The notes: generated by a model not told the origin, from the sequence alone. 64,000 nucleotides of DNA from Parvimonas micra (GCF_037482165.1 NZ_CP148048.1:806001-870000); one strand, 5' to 3'; positions 39,539 through 49,396 are shown, counted from the stretch's first letter. A program made the numbers and translations.

Positions 39539-40297
39539 CTATTCATACAATGATTGATCTGTTAAAATTAAAGGTCCATCTTTTGTAATAACAAAAGTAT
39601 GTTCATATTGACAAGAAAGTCCACCATCAATTGTTCTAGCAGTCCAGCCATCATCATCAATTGTACATCTCCAGTCACCTGTATTAATCATAGGTTCAAC
39701 TGTTATTACCATACCTTCAACAAGTCTAACACCTTTTGTTGCAGTAATATAATGAGGAACTTGTGGATCCTCGTGCATTTCAACACCAATTCCATGTCCA
39801 CAAAAATCTCTGACTATTGAATATCCTTTGGGCTCAACATAATTTTGAATAGCCTTTCCTATATCAACAATTCTATTTCCTATTATTGCTGCATTAATAC
39901 CCTTATACATAGCCTCTTTTGTTACTTCCATAAGATTTTTAACTTCATCTGAAACTTCACCAACAGCATAACTCCAAGCACTATCTGATAAATATCCATT
40001 TAGATCTACAACCATATCTACAGTTATCAAATCACCAGATTTTAATACTTGTTTGCTTGGAAATCCATGACAAATTACGTCGTTAACAGAAGTACATGTT
40101 GCATAAGGATATCCGTGATATCCTATTTGTTTAGGCTTTGCTCCATGTTTTAACATAAAATCATGACAAAATTTATCTATTTCTAAAGTTGTAATACCAG
40201 GTTTTATGATATCTCTCAAACCAATATGAATTTTTGACAGAATTTCCCCTGATTTTTTCATACCTTCTATTTCATGTTTACTTTTTATTGTTATCAT
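39539..40297 (-). CDS. map: Methionine aminopeptidase, type I
   Basis: Removes the initiator Met from new proteins. The 252-residue protein has the pita-bread metal ligands in ITVDMVVDLNGYLSDSAW (two Asp), the His in GHGIGVEMHE, and Glu in VITVEPMIN and YEHTFVIT. The early ICHGFPS motif is present. It stands alone between the cggR operon and the nucleoside transporter. Confidence 0.96.
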   Translation of the reverse strand: MITIKSKHEIEGMKKSGEILSKIHIGLRDIIKPGITTLEIDKFCHDFMLKHGAKPKQIGYHGYPYATCTSVNDVICHGFPSKQVLKSGDLITVDMVVDLNGYLSDSAWSYAVGEVSDEVKNLMEVTKEAMYKGINAAIIGNRIVDIGKAIQNYVEPKGYSIVRDFCGHGIGVEMHEDPQVPHYITATKGVRLVEGMVITVEPMINTGDWRCTIDDDGWTARTIDGGLSCQYEHTFVITKDGPLILTDQSLYE

Positions 40298-40381
40298 AAT
40301 TATCTCCTTGTTTTTATAAACTATATATAATTTTTAGTAAATACAAATTTTATATAAATATAAACATTTATATTTCACAAC

Positions 40382-40409
40382 AAAAAGACATACCAAAAAG
40401 TATGCCTTT
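40382..40409 (-). terminator. Terminator after the nucleoside transporter operon
   Basis: AAAGGCATAC and GTATGTCTTT form a ten-base stem with one G-U pair and are followed by T-rich sequence on the minus strand, just past the second permease gene. Confidence 0.85.
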
Positions 40410-40414
40410 ATTTA

Positions 40415-41350
40415 TTAATCTTCTAATTTTATATATGGAACACCTGCTGAAGATGGTCCTTTTGATTTTCCTACAAAGAAAATGAGTACTAATAATGTAC
40501 TAATATATGGTACCATTGGCAAAATTGATTCAGGAATATTAATATTCAAACTTGGTAATAAAATTGCTAATTCTTGAGCTGCTCCAAAGAATAAACATGC
40601 TCCCAAAACACCATATGGTTTCCATTTTCCAAAAATAACTGCTACTAATGCTATAAAACCATGTCCAGAAACTAAAGACTGTGAAAAATTTGATACAGTA
40701 GCTAAACTCATAGTTGCGCCGCCAAAACCAGCTAACAATCCAGATATTATTACAGCAAAATATCTATATAAATAAACATTTACATTTAGAGTTTCTGCAG
40801 CTTTAGGATGTTCTCCTACTGCGATTAATCTTAACCCAAATTTAGTTTTATATAAGTAAATTGACATTAATATAACTAAAGCTATAGCTACATAAGTTGT
40901 AACATATTGTCCTAGAATTTTATCTATAAAATCAATACCTGTTAAATTATCAAAGATTTTTAACATTTTTCCTTCACCTTCGGCAACAGGAATAGTTTGT
41001 TTTGCTCCATCAAACAAAAGTGAACATATAAATAAAGCCACACCAGGTCCAATAAAGTTAATAGCAATACCAGAAACAACTTGATCCGCCCCAAATGTTA
41101 TACTAACAATTGCGTGGATAAGCGCTACTAGAGATGCTGCGATACCTCCTGCTAAAAATCCTAATAATGCACTTTTTGTAAAATATCCTACTGCAGCGCC
41201 TGCAAAAGCACCTATAGTCATCATGCCTTCTAATCCGATATTTGTAACACCTGCTTTTTCAGTAAACATTCCACCTAAAGCAGTAAATAATAATGGAGTA
41301 GCAAATAATAATGTATCAGATATAAATAAAGCTATTTTTAATAAACTCAT
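40415..41350 (-). CDS. Nucleoside ABC transporter permease (YufQ/BmpC-like)
   Basis: The 311-residue membrane protein has about eight to nine spans and the BPD_transp_2 fold. It carries GMFTEKAGVTNIGLEGMM near the start, the conserved glycine-rich part of these sugar/nucleoside permeases, and GEHPKAAETLNVNVYLYR, the ATPase-coupling loop. Its ATG overlaps the stop of the other permease (TAATG). With the 42416-43954 ATPase and a BMP lipoprotein it should import nucleosides. Confidence 0.9.
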   Translation of the reverse strand: MSLLKIALFISDTLLFATPLLFTALGGMFTEKAGVTNIGLEGMMTIGAFAGAAVGYFTKSALLGFLAGGIAASLVALIHAIVSITFGADQVVSGIAINFIGPGVALFICSLLFDGAKQTIPVAEGEGKMLKIFDNLTGIDFIDKILGQYVTTYVAIALVILMSIYLYKTKFGLRLIAVGEHPKAAETLNVNVYLYRYFAVIISGLLAGFGGATMSLATVSNFSQSLVSGHGFIALVAVIFGKWKPYGVLGACLFFGAAQELAILLPSLNINIPESILPMVPYISTLLVLIFFVGKSKGPSSAGVPYIKLED

Positions 41351-42426
41351 TACTTTTTACCTCCAACTTTCTTAAATTTACTTGAAATGATTTTTATAAC
41401 TAAAGGCATCGAAATAAATAAAACAATTATACCTATAATAATTTGTACAATTTCATAAGGAACTCCAAGTAGTTGTTGAACCCTAAATCCACCTCTTTTT
41501 AAAACACTAAAAAAGAAACCGGAAAATATTGATCCAATAGGATGACTGTTAGCTAAAAGAGCAACAGACATAGCATCAAAACCATTACCTTCAGCTACAG
41601 TTAATCTTGCAACATTTCCTGCAAACCCTAAAACTTTTACAGCTCCTGCAACCGCACATAGTGCACCTGATAATCCCATTGATAATACAAGATTCTTACC
41701 AACGTTTATACCACCAAATTCTGCAGCATTTGGATTTAATCCAACTGCTTTTAGTTCATATCCTTTTGATGTTTGATTTAATAAATAATAAACTAAAAAT
41801 GCTAAAATAATTGCCAATATAATTCCAAAATTTATATCAGCAGAAAAGAAATCTTTTACGAAGGGAATAGAAGAATTTCTTAATCCTTGAAACATTTTTA
41901 TACTTGCTGTAGATTGTATATCGTTTGAAGTTTGTCCTGTTTCATTATAAAACTTTCCAAATGTCACTACTAAATTTGAAAAATATAAAGCTATCCAATT
42001 TAACATAATTGTTGTAATTACTTCATGAACACCAAACTTTGATTTAATCCAACCTGCAAATCCACCCCAAGCCATTCCTGCTAAAGCAGCTAATATAATA
42101 CAAACTATTGGATGAATAATTGGAGGTAATTTTAAAAAGTAGCCAAAAAATGCAGCTGTTAAAGAACCAATTATAAATTGGCCTTCGGCTCCGATATTAA
42201 AGGCTCCAGTTTTAAATGCTAGCGAAACTCCAATACTTCCTATGATTAATGGAACTGCGTCAACTAATGTCCTAGCAAAAAATTTTGGTCTTGAAAAAGT
42301 AGTTTCTATCATTATTTTATAATAATTAATAGGATTAAATCCAGCTATCATAATAACTATAGATCCTACAACAAATCCAATTAATACAGAGAATAAAAGT
42401 AATAATATTTTTTTTCTACTGTTCAT
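41350..42426 (-). CDS. Nucleoside ABC transporter permease (YufP/BmpB-like)
   Basis: The 358-residue membrane protein has about nine spans and the matching coupling loop GLNPNAAEFGGINVGKN. The motif LAFKTGAFNIGAEGQF is typical of the larger permease of BMP transporters. I chose the ATG giving MNSRKK because GGGAGGTG lies just upstream; the GTG 12 bases earlier is inside that site. It overlaps the ATPase gene by 11 bases. Confidence 0.9.
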   Translation of the reverse strand: MNSRKKILLLLFSVLIGFVVGSIVIMIAGFNPINYYKIMIETTFSRPKFFARTLVDAVPLIIGSIGVSLAFKTGAFNIGAEGQFIIGSLTAAFFGYFLKLPPIIHPIVCIILAALAGMAWGGFAGWIKSKFGVHEVITTIMLNWIALYFSNLVVTFGKFYNETGQTSNDIQSTASIKMFQGLRNSSIPFVKDFFSADINFGIILAIILAFLVYYLLNQTSKGYELKAVGLNPNAAEFGGINVGKNLVLSMGLSGALCAVAGAVKVLGFAGNVARLTVAEGNGFDAMSVALLANSHPIGSIFSGFFFSVLKRGGFRVQQLLGVPYEIVQIIIGIIVLFISMPLVIKIISSKFKKVGGKK

Positions 42427-43954
42427 TACTAATAACACCTCCCGCCATCATAAGTCCTAATTCATTTTCGTTAGCATCTTTTGCTAATTTTTCCCCAACA
42501 ATATTACCTTTATAGATAACAGCTATTCTATCAGATAAATCCATTACTTCGTCTAATTCAAAGGAAATTAATAATACAGCTTTTCCTTTATCACGTTGTT
42601 CTACAATATATTTATGGATTATTTCAATAGCTCCAACATCTAGTCCTCTCGTAGGTTGTGCAGCTATCAACAAATCAGGATTATTATCAATTTCTCTTGC
42701 TAAGATTACTTTTTGTTGATTTCCACCAGAAAGTCCTCTAGCTGTAGCATGAATATCATTTGGTCTTATATCAAATTTATCAATCATTTTTTGTGTATAT
42801 GATTCTATCTCTTTAAAATTTAATATACCTTTTTTAGAAAAAGGAGCTTTACCTCTTTTTTCTAAAATCATATTTTCTGATACTGAAAAATCTAATACTA
42901 AACCATGTTTATGTCTATCCTCAGGAATTGTACTAATTCCACTTTCAATAATTTCATAAACTGATTTATTAGTTATATCTTTACCTAGGATAGTAATATT
43001 TCCAGACTCAACTTTTCTAAGGCCTGTAATAGCTTCAATAAGTTCTGATTGACCATTTCCATCAACTCCAGCAATACCTAAAATCTCACCTTTTCTTACA
43101 TTTAGGCTCAATCCTTTTAAAGCTGGTAAATATCTATTATTAAGAACATTAATATCTTTGATATCTAATACAACTTCACCTATTTCGTTATCTTTCTTAT
43201 TTACACTAAAACTAACTTCTCTACCAACCATTTTTTCTGCTAACTCTTTTTGTGATGAGTCAGCAACAGTAACTTTATCAATAAACTTTCCACGACGAAT
43301 AATAGTACAATAATCTGCCATTTTTTTTATTTCATCTAATTTATGTGTAATTATTATGATAGACTTTCCTTCATTCCTTAAATTATTACAGATATTAATA
43401 AATTCTTCAATTTCTTGTGGAGTTAATACCGCTGTAGGTTCATCAAAAATAATTATTTCAGCACCTTTATATAGTGCTTTTAAAATTTCAACTTTTTGTT
43501 GAGATCCAACTGTAATATCTTGAATTTTTTCATCTAAGTCTATATTGAATCCATATTTTTCAATTATAGAAAGTACTTTTTTACGTGATTTATCAAGATC
43601 AATAATTAAGCCTTTAGTATCCTCAGTTCCTAATACAATATTTTGAATAACACTAAATGGTTCTATCAACATAAAATGTTGATGAACCATACCAATACCA
43701 TTCTCAACGGCTATTTTTGGTGTCATATTTGTATATCGTTTGGAATTAATAAAAATTTCTCCAGAATTTGGTGAATATAACCCATAAAGTATATTCATTA
43801 AGGTCGTTTTCCCAGCACCATTTTCTCCCAAAAGAGCATGTATTTCTCCCTTTTTTAATTCAAAGTCTACTTCATCTAAAACTTTATTTTTCCCAAAAAT
43901 TTTAGTGATGCCTTTCATAACTACTATGCTGTCATTAGTTTTGCAATCAGACAA
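42416..43954 (-). CDS. Nucleoside ABC transporter ATP-binding protein, two ATPase domains
   Basis: The 512-residue protein holds two ABC cassettes. The first has Walker A GENGAGKTT near residue 43 and a QKVEILKALYKGAEIIIFDEPT segment of about that length, with VGSQ in place of the classical LSGGQ. The second has GVDGNGQSE and LSGGNQQK. The degenerate signature and Walker A residues are normal for this sugar/nucleoside subgroup. The start is a TTG, seven bases after GGAGGG. It heads the operon ATPase-permease-permease; the BMP binding protein is encoded elsewhere, probably at 1139-2191. Confidence 0.92.
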   Translation of the reverse strand: MSDCKTNDSIVVMKGITKIFGKNKVLDEVDFELKKGEIHALLGENGAGKTTLMNILYGLYSPNSGEIFINSKRYTNMTPKIAVENGIGMVHQHFMLIEPFSVIQNIVLGTEDTKGLIIDLDKSRKKVLSIIEKYGFNIDLDEKIQDITVGSQQKVEILKALYKGAEIIIFDEPTAVLTPQEIEEFINICNNLRNEGKSIIIITHKLDEIKKMADYCTIIRRGKFIDKVTVADSSQKELAEKMVGREVSFSVNKKDNEIGEVVLDIKDINVLNNRYLPALKGLSLNVRKGEILGIAGVDGNGQSELIEAITGLRKVESGNITILGKDITNKSVYEIIESGISTIPEDRHKHGLVLDFSVSENMILEKRGKAPFSKKGILNFKEIESYTQKMIDKFDIRPNDIHATARGLSGGNQQKVILAREIDNNPDLLIAAQPTRGLDVGAIEIIHKYIVEQRDKGKAVLLISFELDEVMDLSDRIAVIYKGNIVGEKLAKDANENELGLMMAGGVISNEQ

Positions 43955-44003
43955 GTCAAAGCCCTCCTCTAAATTGTTTGTATTTTTTATACCATTACTA
44001 AAT

Positions 44004-44032
44004 ATTATACAATAAAAACTATCTTAATACAA
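44004..44032 (-). promoter_or_regulatory. Promoter of the nucleoside transporter operon
   Basis: On the minus strand TTGTAT, 17 bases, TATAAT, about 50 bases ahead of the TTG start. Confidence 0.75.
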
Positions 44033-44109
44033 GAAATAAAAATGTAAATTTCATAAAAAAGTATATAAAATTTACTATTATTTTAATAGCATTTTAACAA
44101 TTATTTGAA

Positions 44110-44751
44110 CTAATCAACAAATACAGACCCATATTTCTCACCATTAATCTTAATTAAACAATTGTTTGATGTTTCATTAATAATAATACTTTCTAATAAT
44201 TTATAATTTTCTTTTTTAATTAATAAATTGATTTTTACTTTTTCCAGATACTTTATATTTAGCATATCTAAACCTAAATTTTTTATAATGTTCTCAATTT
44301 TCCCCCAATAAACATAGTCTAATACAATATCCAAATCATAAAAAAGCTCTTTTTTAACAATTTTTGACTCTTCTAGTACCCCAACTATTGATTTTGTATA
44401 TGCTCTAACAAGGCCACCTGCGCCTAATAAAATACCACCAAAATATCTTGTAGAAACTACTAAACAATTAGTTAAATCTTTTTTTCGGAGCACTTCAAGC
44501 ATTGGAATTCCCGCAGTTCCTGATGGCTCACCATCATCTGAATATTTTTGTATTAACTTATCCACTCCAATAATATATGCAAAACAATTATGCGTAGCAT
44601 CTTTATATTTCTCTCTTATTTTTAAAATATATTTTTCAGCCTCATCAACACTTTCTATATAGAAAGAATGGCCAATAAACTCTGATTTATTAATAATGAA
44701 ACTATACGATTGATTACTATGAATGCTTAAAAATGCTTCGTTATTTTTCAT
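44110..44751 (-). CDS. YigZ/IMPACT family protein
   Basis: The 213-residue cytoplasmic protein has the UPF0029 N-terminal domain with the typical segment THNCFAYIIG, then DDGEPSGTAGIPML and VSTRYFGGILLGAGGLVRAY, and a C-terminal DUF1949-type domain. The molecular role in bacteria is not firmly known. It overlaps the end of hflX by 11 bases. Confidence 0.92.
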   Translation of the reverse strand: MKNNEAFLSIHSNQSYSFIINKSEFIGHSFYIESVDEAEKYILKIREKYKDATHNCFAYIIGVDKLIQKYSDDGEPSGTAGIPMLEVLRKKDLTNCLVVSTRYFGGILLGAGGLVRAYTKSIVGVLEESKIVKKELFYDLDIVLDYVYWGKIENIIKNLGLDMLNIKYLEKVKINLLIKKENYKLLESIIINETSNNCLIKINGEKYGSVFVD

Positions 44752-46015
44752 TTACTTCATATCCTTTATATATTAAATAATCTTCTGGTTTTAAAAAGAC
44801 TTCCAAAAAACAGCCATTTGCAATGTGCTCAATAAATTTCGGTGAATAATTATTTAAAATATTACTCAAAATTTTCTGACTATCATAAGGAATTAACAGC
44901 CTTGTTTTTACTAATGATGAAAATAGTTTTTTCTCAATTTCGTTTAAAAGTACAATAATATCTTCATCACTTTTTGCACTAATAAAAACTTTATCTTCAA
45001 TATTTGCATATTCTAATTTAATATTTTCATCAGTTATTTTATCTACTTTATTGAAAACATAAATTAATTTTTTATCATTACATTCAAGTTTTTTTATCAT
45101 ATCATTTGTTATTTTTATTTGTTCATCAACATTTCTATTTGAGATATCAATAACATGTAAAATTAAATCAGAGTATTTTATTTCTTCAAGTGTTCCTTTA
45201 AAACTTTCAACTAAATTATGTGGAATATCAGAAACAAAACCTACAGTATCTACATACATTACTTTTGAACCATTTAAAAGTAATCCTTCTCGCACAAATG
45301 TATCTAATGTAGCAAACAACATATCCTTAACAAAAACTTCTTTAATTTCAGAATTTTCATTTTTTCCATATGAAATTAACTTATTTATTAAAGTTGACTT
45401 CCCAGCATTTGTATATCCAACAAGAGAAATAATTGGTTCTATTGAATTAATTCTCTTTTTTCTAATTTCATTTCTATTTTTCTCAATCTCTTTAAGTTGC
45501 AAAGTGATATTTGATATTTCTCTATTTATAGTTCTTCTATCCAATTCAATTTGTTGTTCGCCAATTCCTTTACCACCAATTCCCCCTTGCTGTCTAGAAA
45601 AGCCACTTCTAAGTGCGGATAATCTTGGTAATGTATATTTTAGTTTTGCAAGTTTAACTTGAAGTTTAGCCTCTTTCGTTCTTGCTCTTTCGCTAAAAAT
45701 ATCTAAAATTAAATTAGTCCTGTCAATAACCCTAATACCTATAATTTCTTCGAGGTTTTTTACTTGAGAGCCTGTCAATTCATTATTAAAAACTACAAAT
45801 TCAGCATCCAATTTTTCGCAATAGTCTTTAATTTCATTTACTTTTCCTTTCCCAACGTAAAAAGCCTTATCGATATATGGCTTATTTTGAGTCAAACTTA
45901 AAACTACTTCTCCATCTAAAGCTTCAACTAATTTTTCTAATTCATTAACTTTATCTTCTAAAGTTTTTTCATCCATATCTATATTTACAGTAACTGTAAT
46001 AACTTTTTTATTCAT
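44741..46015 (-). CDS. hflX: Ribosome-associated GTPase HflX
   Basis: Binds and splits stalled 70S ribosomes. The 424-residue protein has the N-terminal HflX domain, a glycine-rich linker (SRQQGGIGGKGIGE), and a G domain with GYTNAGKSTL, DTVGF, NKVD and SAK motifs. It is followed by yigZ. About 150 bases upstream contain a terminator for the Xre gene and an unusual GC-rich palindromic element. Confidence 0.95.
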   Translation of the reverse strand: MNKKVITVTVNIDMDEKTLEDKVNELEKLVEALDGEVVLSLTQNKPYIDKAFYVGKGKVNEIKDYCEKLDAEFVVFNNELTGSQVKNLEEIIGIRVIDRTNLILDIFSERARTKEAKLQVKLAKLKYTLPRLSALRSGFSRQQGGIGGKGIGEQQIELDRRTINREISNITLQLKEIEKNRNEIRKKRINSIEPIISLVGYTNAGKSTLINKLISYGKNENSEIKEVFVKDMLFATLDTFVREGLLLNGSKVMYVDTVGFVSDIPHNLVESFKGTLEEIKYSDLILHVIDISNRNVDEQIKITNDMIKKLECNDKKLIYVFNKVDKITDENIKLEYANIEDKVFISAKSDEDIIVLLNEIEKKLFSSLVKTRLLIPYDSQKILSNILNNYSPKFIEHIANGCFLEVFLKPEDYLIYKGYEVNEK

Positions 46016-46081
46016 AAGAACTCCTTAATTAATACTAAATTTAATTGTATCATAAATTAATATATAAAAACAAATAAGAAT

Positions 46082-46137
46082 CCCACCCTTCCACGATGCT
46101 TTGAATCGGGTGGGTTCCCGGGAACCTTGTTGTTTCA
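46082..46137. other. GC-rich element with two inverted repeats, unassigned
   Basis: A 45-base stretch here is about 62% GC in otherwise about 20-25% GC intergenic DNA. It holds CCCACCC...GGGTGGG enclosing a smaller CGAT/ATCG pairing, then the perfect 14-base palindrome GGTTCCCGGGAACC. There is no T run, so it is not a standard terminator. It could be a structured RNA, a dispersed repeat or a protein-binding site; I could not match it to a known RNA family. Confidence 0.5.
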
Positions 46138-46141
46138 CAAT

Positions 46142-46170
46142 AAAAAAGCACACTGAAAAGAGTGCACTTA
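46142..46170 (-). terminator. Terminator after the small Xre gene
   Basis: AAGTGCACT pairs with AGTGTGCTT (two G-U pairs), followed by six T on the minus strand, directly past the stop codon. Confidence 0.85.
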
Positions 46171-46171
46171 C

Positions 46172-46399
46172 TTAAAATATTTTACTTTCATTTTCAAAGA
46201 AGAAAACTTCTCCAAATTTTCTATTTAATTCTGTTGATATGGTCAGAGCAAGTCTTACATCTGGAATAAAACTACCATTTTCTATTGAAACTATCATTTC
46301 AGTTGAAACACCTATTAAAATAGCTAATTCTCTTTGAGAAAGTTCATTTTCAACTCTAAATTTTTCAACATTATTCTTTTCAGATAATTTTCTATTCAT
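46172..46399 (-). CDS. Small Xre-family helix-turn-helix regulator
   Basis: The 75-residue protein is essentially one HTH_3 domain: VENELSQRELAILIGVSTE is the helix-turn-helix, followed by the family's SIENGSFIPDVRLALTIS. Such stand-alone regulators (YgzD/AnsR-like) often control a neighbouring gene. It is divergent from mgtE1, with about 225 bases between them, and has a terminator after it. Its target is not evident. Confidence 0.88.
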   Translation of the reverse strand: MNRKLSEKNNVEKFRVENELSQRELAILIGVSTEMIVSIENGSFIPDVRLALTISTELNRKFGEVFFFENESKIF

Positions 46400-46551
46400 A
46401 AGATCACCCCTTTTTTAGTAAAACTAAAAATATAATTTTAATTACAAGTTATATTATATTTTTATTCTATCATTAAAAGCTTTAAAAGTCAATTTATTAA
46501 TGTATATCTTAATTATATTTTGTAATATTATTTAATTTATATTTAAAAAGA

Positions 46552-46580
46552 TTTTTATAAAACATAAAATATGATATAAT
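46552..46580 (+). promoter_or_regulatory. Probable promoter of the mgtE pair
   Basis: A perfect TATAAT lies 45 bases before the mgtE1 ATG, with only a weak -35 (TTTTTA) 17 bases upstream. The 46400-46624 region is extremely AT-rich, and I saw no M-box riboswitch in it. Confidence 0.5.
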
Positions 46581-46624
46581 GTATTTGAATAAATTATATA
46601 AATTTTTTTAATAGGAGGAGATAT

Positions 46625-48019
46625 ATGAATTTAAAAGAAAATTCTTTGGAAAAAAGCAAAAATATAGCTAATGAACTACGAATTGCATTAGAAGAAAAAA
46701 ACATTTTTCATTTAAGAGATATAATTTACGACACGAATGAAGTAACTCTTGCAAATATTTTTGAAGAATATTTTGATATAAAAGAAATTCTATTTATGTT
46801 TAAAGTTATAAAAAAAGAAAAAACTGCTGAAATTTTTGCTTATCTTCCTCAAAATATGAAGCAACAAGTAATAAATGGTCTACAAGATCATGAAATAAAA
46901 GTTATGTTGGACTATATGTTTACAGATGATATAAGTGATTTTTTAGAAGAACTTCCAGCAAATATTGTTAAAAGAGTCCTAAACTCAGCTTCTAATCAAA
47001 GAAGAAGTGAAATTAATATGATTTTAAACTTCAAAGAAAATAGTGCTGGTTCTGTAATGAGTACTGATTATGTTGAACTTGATCCAGAGATTACAGCTGA
47101 TGAAGCACTAAAAATGATCAAAGATAAAGAGAGACTTGCTGAAACTATTTCTTATTGTTATATAACTAATGATCAACATATACTTTTAGGCTTTGTTTCA
47201 ATGAAAAGTATATTACTTGCTTCTTCAAATACTCTAATTTCTGATATTATGGAAACAGATGTTATATCTGTAGAATGTGACGAAGATCAAGAAGAAGTAG
47301 CAAAAATATTTACTAAATATGATTTATTGGTACTTCCTATTGTAAATGATCAACATAGGTTAATTGGGATTATAACTATTGATGATGTATATGATATTAT
47401 TCAAGAAGAAGTTACAGAAGACTTACAAAAAATGGGTGGTATTACACCAATAGAAGGATCTTATATAAATATGTCTATAATTGAAATGGTAAAAAGTAGA
47501 ATAACTTGGCTTTTAATACTTATGATTTCTGCAACAGTATCTGGATTTATTCTTGCTAAAAATACCGACTTAACTTTAAAATTTCCTTCTTTAGTAATTT
47601 TTATTCCAATGCTTATGGATACTGCGGGAAATGCTGGAAGTCAATCTAGTGCGATGGTCGTTAGAGGTATTGCTGTAGACAATTTAAGTATTAGTGATTT
47701 TAAATATGTAATAAAAACAGAATTTTTAAATTCCTTGATTTTAGGTGCAATATTGTTTACTGTAAATATGTTGAGAATTTTAATTTTTATGCCAAATATT
47801 TCTATTTCTATAGCAATCTTAATTTCAGGAACGATTTATATAATTATAACTATTGCAAATTTAATTGGTGGAATTTTACCATTGTTGGCAAGTACTCTTA
47901 AACAAGATCCCGCTTCTATGAGTGGACCAATTTTGACTACCGTTTGTGATGCAATATCACTTACTGTATATTTTGCTCTTGCTTCTTTGTTTTTAGGAGG
48001 TGGAATTTATGGAATATAA
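46625..48019 (+). CDS. mgtE: Magnesium transporter MgtE, first copy
   Basis: Mg2+ channel/transporter gated by its cytoplasmic domains. The 464-residue protein has an N-terminal superhelical domain (about 20-145), a CBS pair (about 150-275, with NFKENSAGSVMSTDYVEL at its start), a plug helix, and five membrane helices from about 300. The signature DTAGNAGSQSSAMVVRGIA is present. AGGAGG precedes the ATG. The stop overlaps the next mgtE gene by 11 bases. Confidence 0.95.
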   Translation: MNLKENSLEKSKNIANELRIALEEKNIFHLRDIIYDTNEVTLANIFEEYFDIKEILFMFKVIKKEKTAEIFAYLPQNMKQQVINGLQDHEIKVMLDYMFTDDISDFLEELPANIVKRVLNSASNQRRSEINMILNFKENSAGSVMSTDYVELDPEITADEALKMIKDKERLAETISYCYITNDQHILLGFVSMKSILLASSNTLISDIMETDVISVECDEDQEEVAKIFTKYDLLVLPIVNDQHRLIGIITIDDVYDIIQEEVTEDLQKMGGITPIEGSYINMSIIEMVKSRITWLLILMISATVSGFILAKNTDLTLKFPSLVIFIPMLMDTAGNAGSQSSAMVVRGIAVDNLSISDFKYVIKTEFLNSLILGAILFTVNMLRILIFMPNISISIAILISGTIYIIITIANLIGGILPLLASTLKQDPASMSGPILTTVCDAISLTVYFALASLFLGGGIYGI

Positions 48020-49385
48020 CTTTTTAGAATATAGTAAAGAACAATTATCTTCTCTACTTCCTGAATTAATAAAAGAGAAAAAAGTATTATTAATAAGAGA
48101 AATTTTTGATGAATATAATATAGTTGATTTAAGTGAAATATTTAGTGAATTAGAACTTGATGAAGCGATTTTTGTTTTTAAAATTTTACCAAAGGATATT
48201 TCCGCTGAGTTATTTACTTATTTAGATCCACTACATCAAGAAAGATTAATTTCAGCTCTATCATCTATGGAAGTAAAAGGCATTTTAGATAATATGTTTA
48301 GTGATGATATAATAGATTTTCTTGAAGAAATGCCCGCTAATGTTATTAAATATATTTTAGATAATGTACCATCAGAGCACCGAAAAGAGATTAATACTCT
48401 TTTAAGTTATGAAGAAAATACAGCTGGGTCAGTAATGAGTACTGACTTTGTTGAACTTTTTGAAGAAGATACAGTTGAAGAAGCAATAAAAAAAATAAAA
48501 GAACAAGCTGAAATTGCGGAAACTGTAAATGTCTGCTTTGTTATAGATAAAAGAAGAGTTTTAGTTGGCATAGTAAATTTACGAGATATTATTATTGCAA
48601 AAAATGATAAATTGATATCAGAAATAATGGATAAAAATATTCACTATGTTTATACAAATACAGACCAAGAAGAAGTTGCTTATTTATTAAGTAAATATGA
48701 CCTAACAACTATTTGTGTATTAAATGACCAAAATTGCTTAATTGGAATTGTCACTGCTGATGATGTTTTGGACATTTTAAATGAAGAAGCAACCGAAGAT
48801 ATCCATAAAATGAGTGGTATTGTTCCTACTGATGGATCTTACTTAAAAACAGGAATTAAGGAAATGGTAAAATCAAGAATATCCTGGCTTTTAATTTTAA
48901 TGATTTCTGCAACTTTTACAGGATATATTTTACAATATTTTGAAGATAAACTTAGTACATTAGCCATCTTATCAGCATCAATTCCTATTATAATGTCAAC
49001 TGCTGGTAATGCTGGAGCACAAAGTTCAACTATGGTAATTAGAGGAATAGCTGTAGATGATTTAAACATTAAAGATTTTTTTATTGTTCTAAAAAAAGAA
49101 TTATCTGTTGGGCTACTTTGTGGATTAATATTATTTATTACTAATTTTATTAGATTATATATTTTTGGATCTAAAAGTACAACTTTTGCAATAAGTTTTG
49201 TTGTTAGTCTTACCATAGCAATTTCGCTAATTTCTGCAAATTTAGCGGGTGGAGTACTTCCATTAATTGCAAAAAAACTTAAAATGGACCCAGCAAGTGC
49301 CGCTGCACCTCTTATAACAACTATTGTAGACGCAACTAGTTTAATAATATATTTTATGCTAGCTATAGCTATTTTAAAAATTTAG
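48009..49385 (+). CDS. mgtE: Magnesium transporter MgtE, second tandem copy
   Basis: The 458-residue paralogue of the preceding gene has the same layout: N domain, two CBS domains, and five membrane helices with STAGNAGAQSSTMVIRGIA. The two proteins look about half identical, so the duplication is old. I chose the ATG (MEYNFLEY) five bases after GGAGGTGG; the GTG at 48000 lies inside that site. Translation is coupled to the first copy. MgtE works as a dimer, so heterodimers are possible. Confidence 0.94.
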   Translation: MEYNFLEYSKEQLSSLLPELIKEKKVLLIREIFDEYNIVDLSEIFSELELDEAIFVFKILPKDISAELFTYLDPLHQERLISALSSMEVKGILDNMFSDDIIDFLEEMPANVIKYILDNVPSEHRKEINTLLSYEENTAGSVMSTDFVELFEEDTVEEAIKKIKEQAEIAETVNVCFVIDKRRVLVGIVNLRDIIIAKNDKLISEIMDKNIHYVYTNTDQEEVAYLLSKYDLTTICVLNDQNCLIGIVTADDVLDILNEEATEDIHKMSGIVPTDGSYLKTGIKEMVKSRISWLLILMISATFTGYILQYFEDKLSTLAILSASIPIIMSTAGNAGAQSSTMVIRGIAVDDLNIKDFFIVLKKELSVGLLCGLILFITNFIRLYIFGSKSTTFAISFVVSLTIAISLISANLAGGVLPLIAKKLKMDPASAAAPLITTIVDATSLIIYFMLAIAILKI

Positions 49386-49396
49386 TATTTGATATT

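Noticed and set aside
46082-46137. 6S RNA or a terminator at the GC-rich element
   Set aside because: Too short for 6S RNA and no T run for a terminator; I could not match it to any RNA family.
46400-46624. M-box magnesium riboswitch before mgtE
   Set aside because: The region is nearly pure A/T and lacks the GC-containing helices of the M-box.
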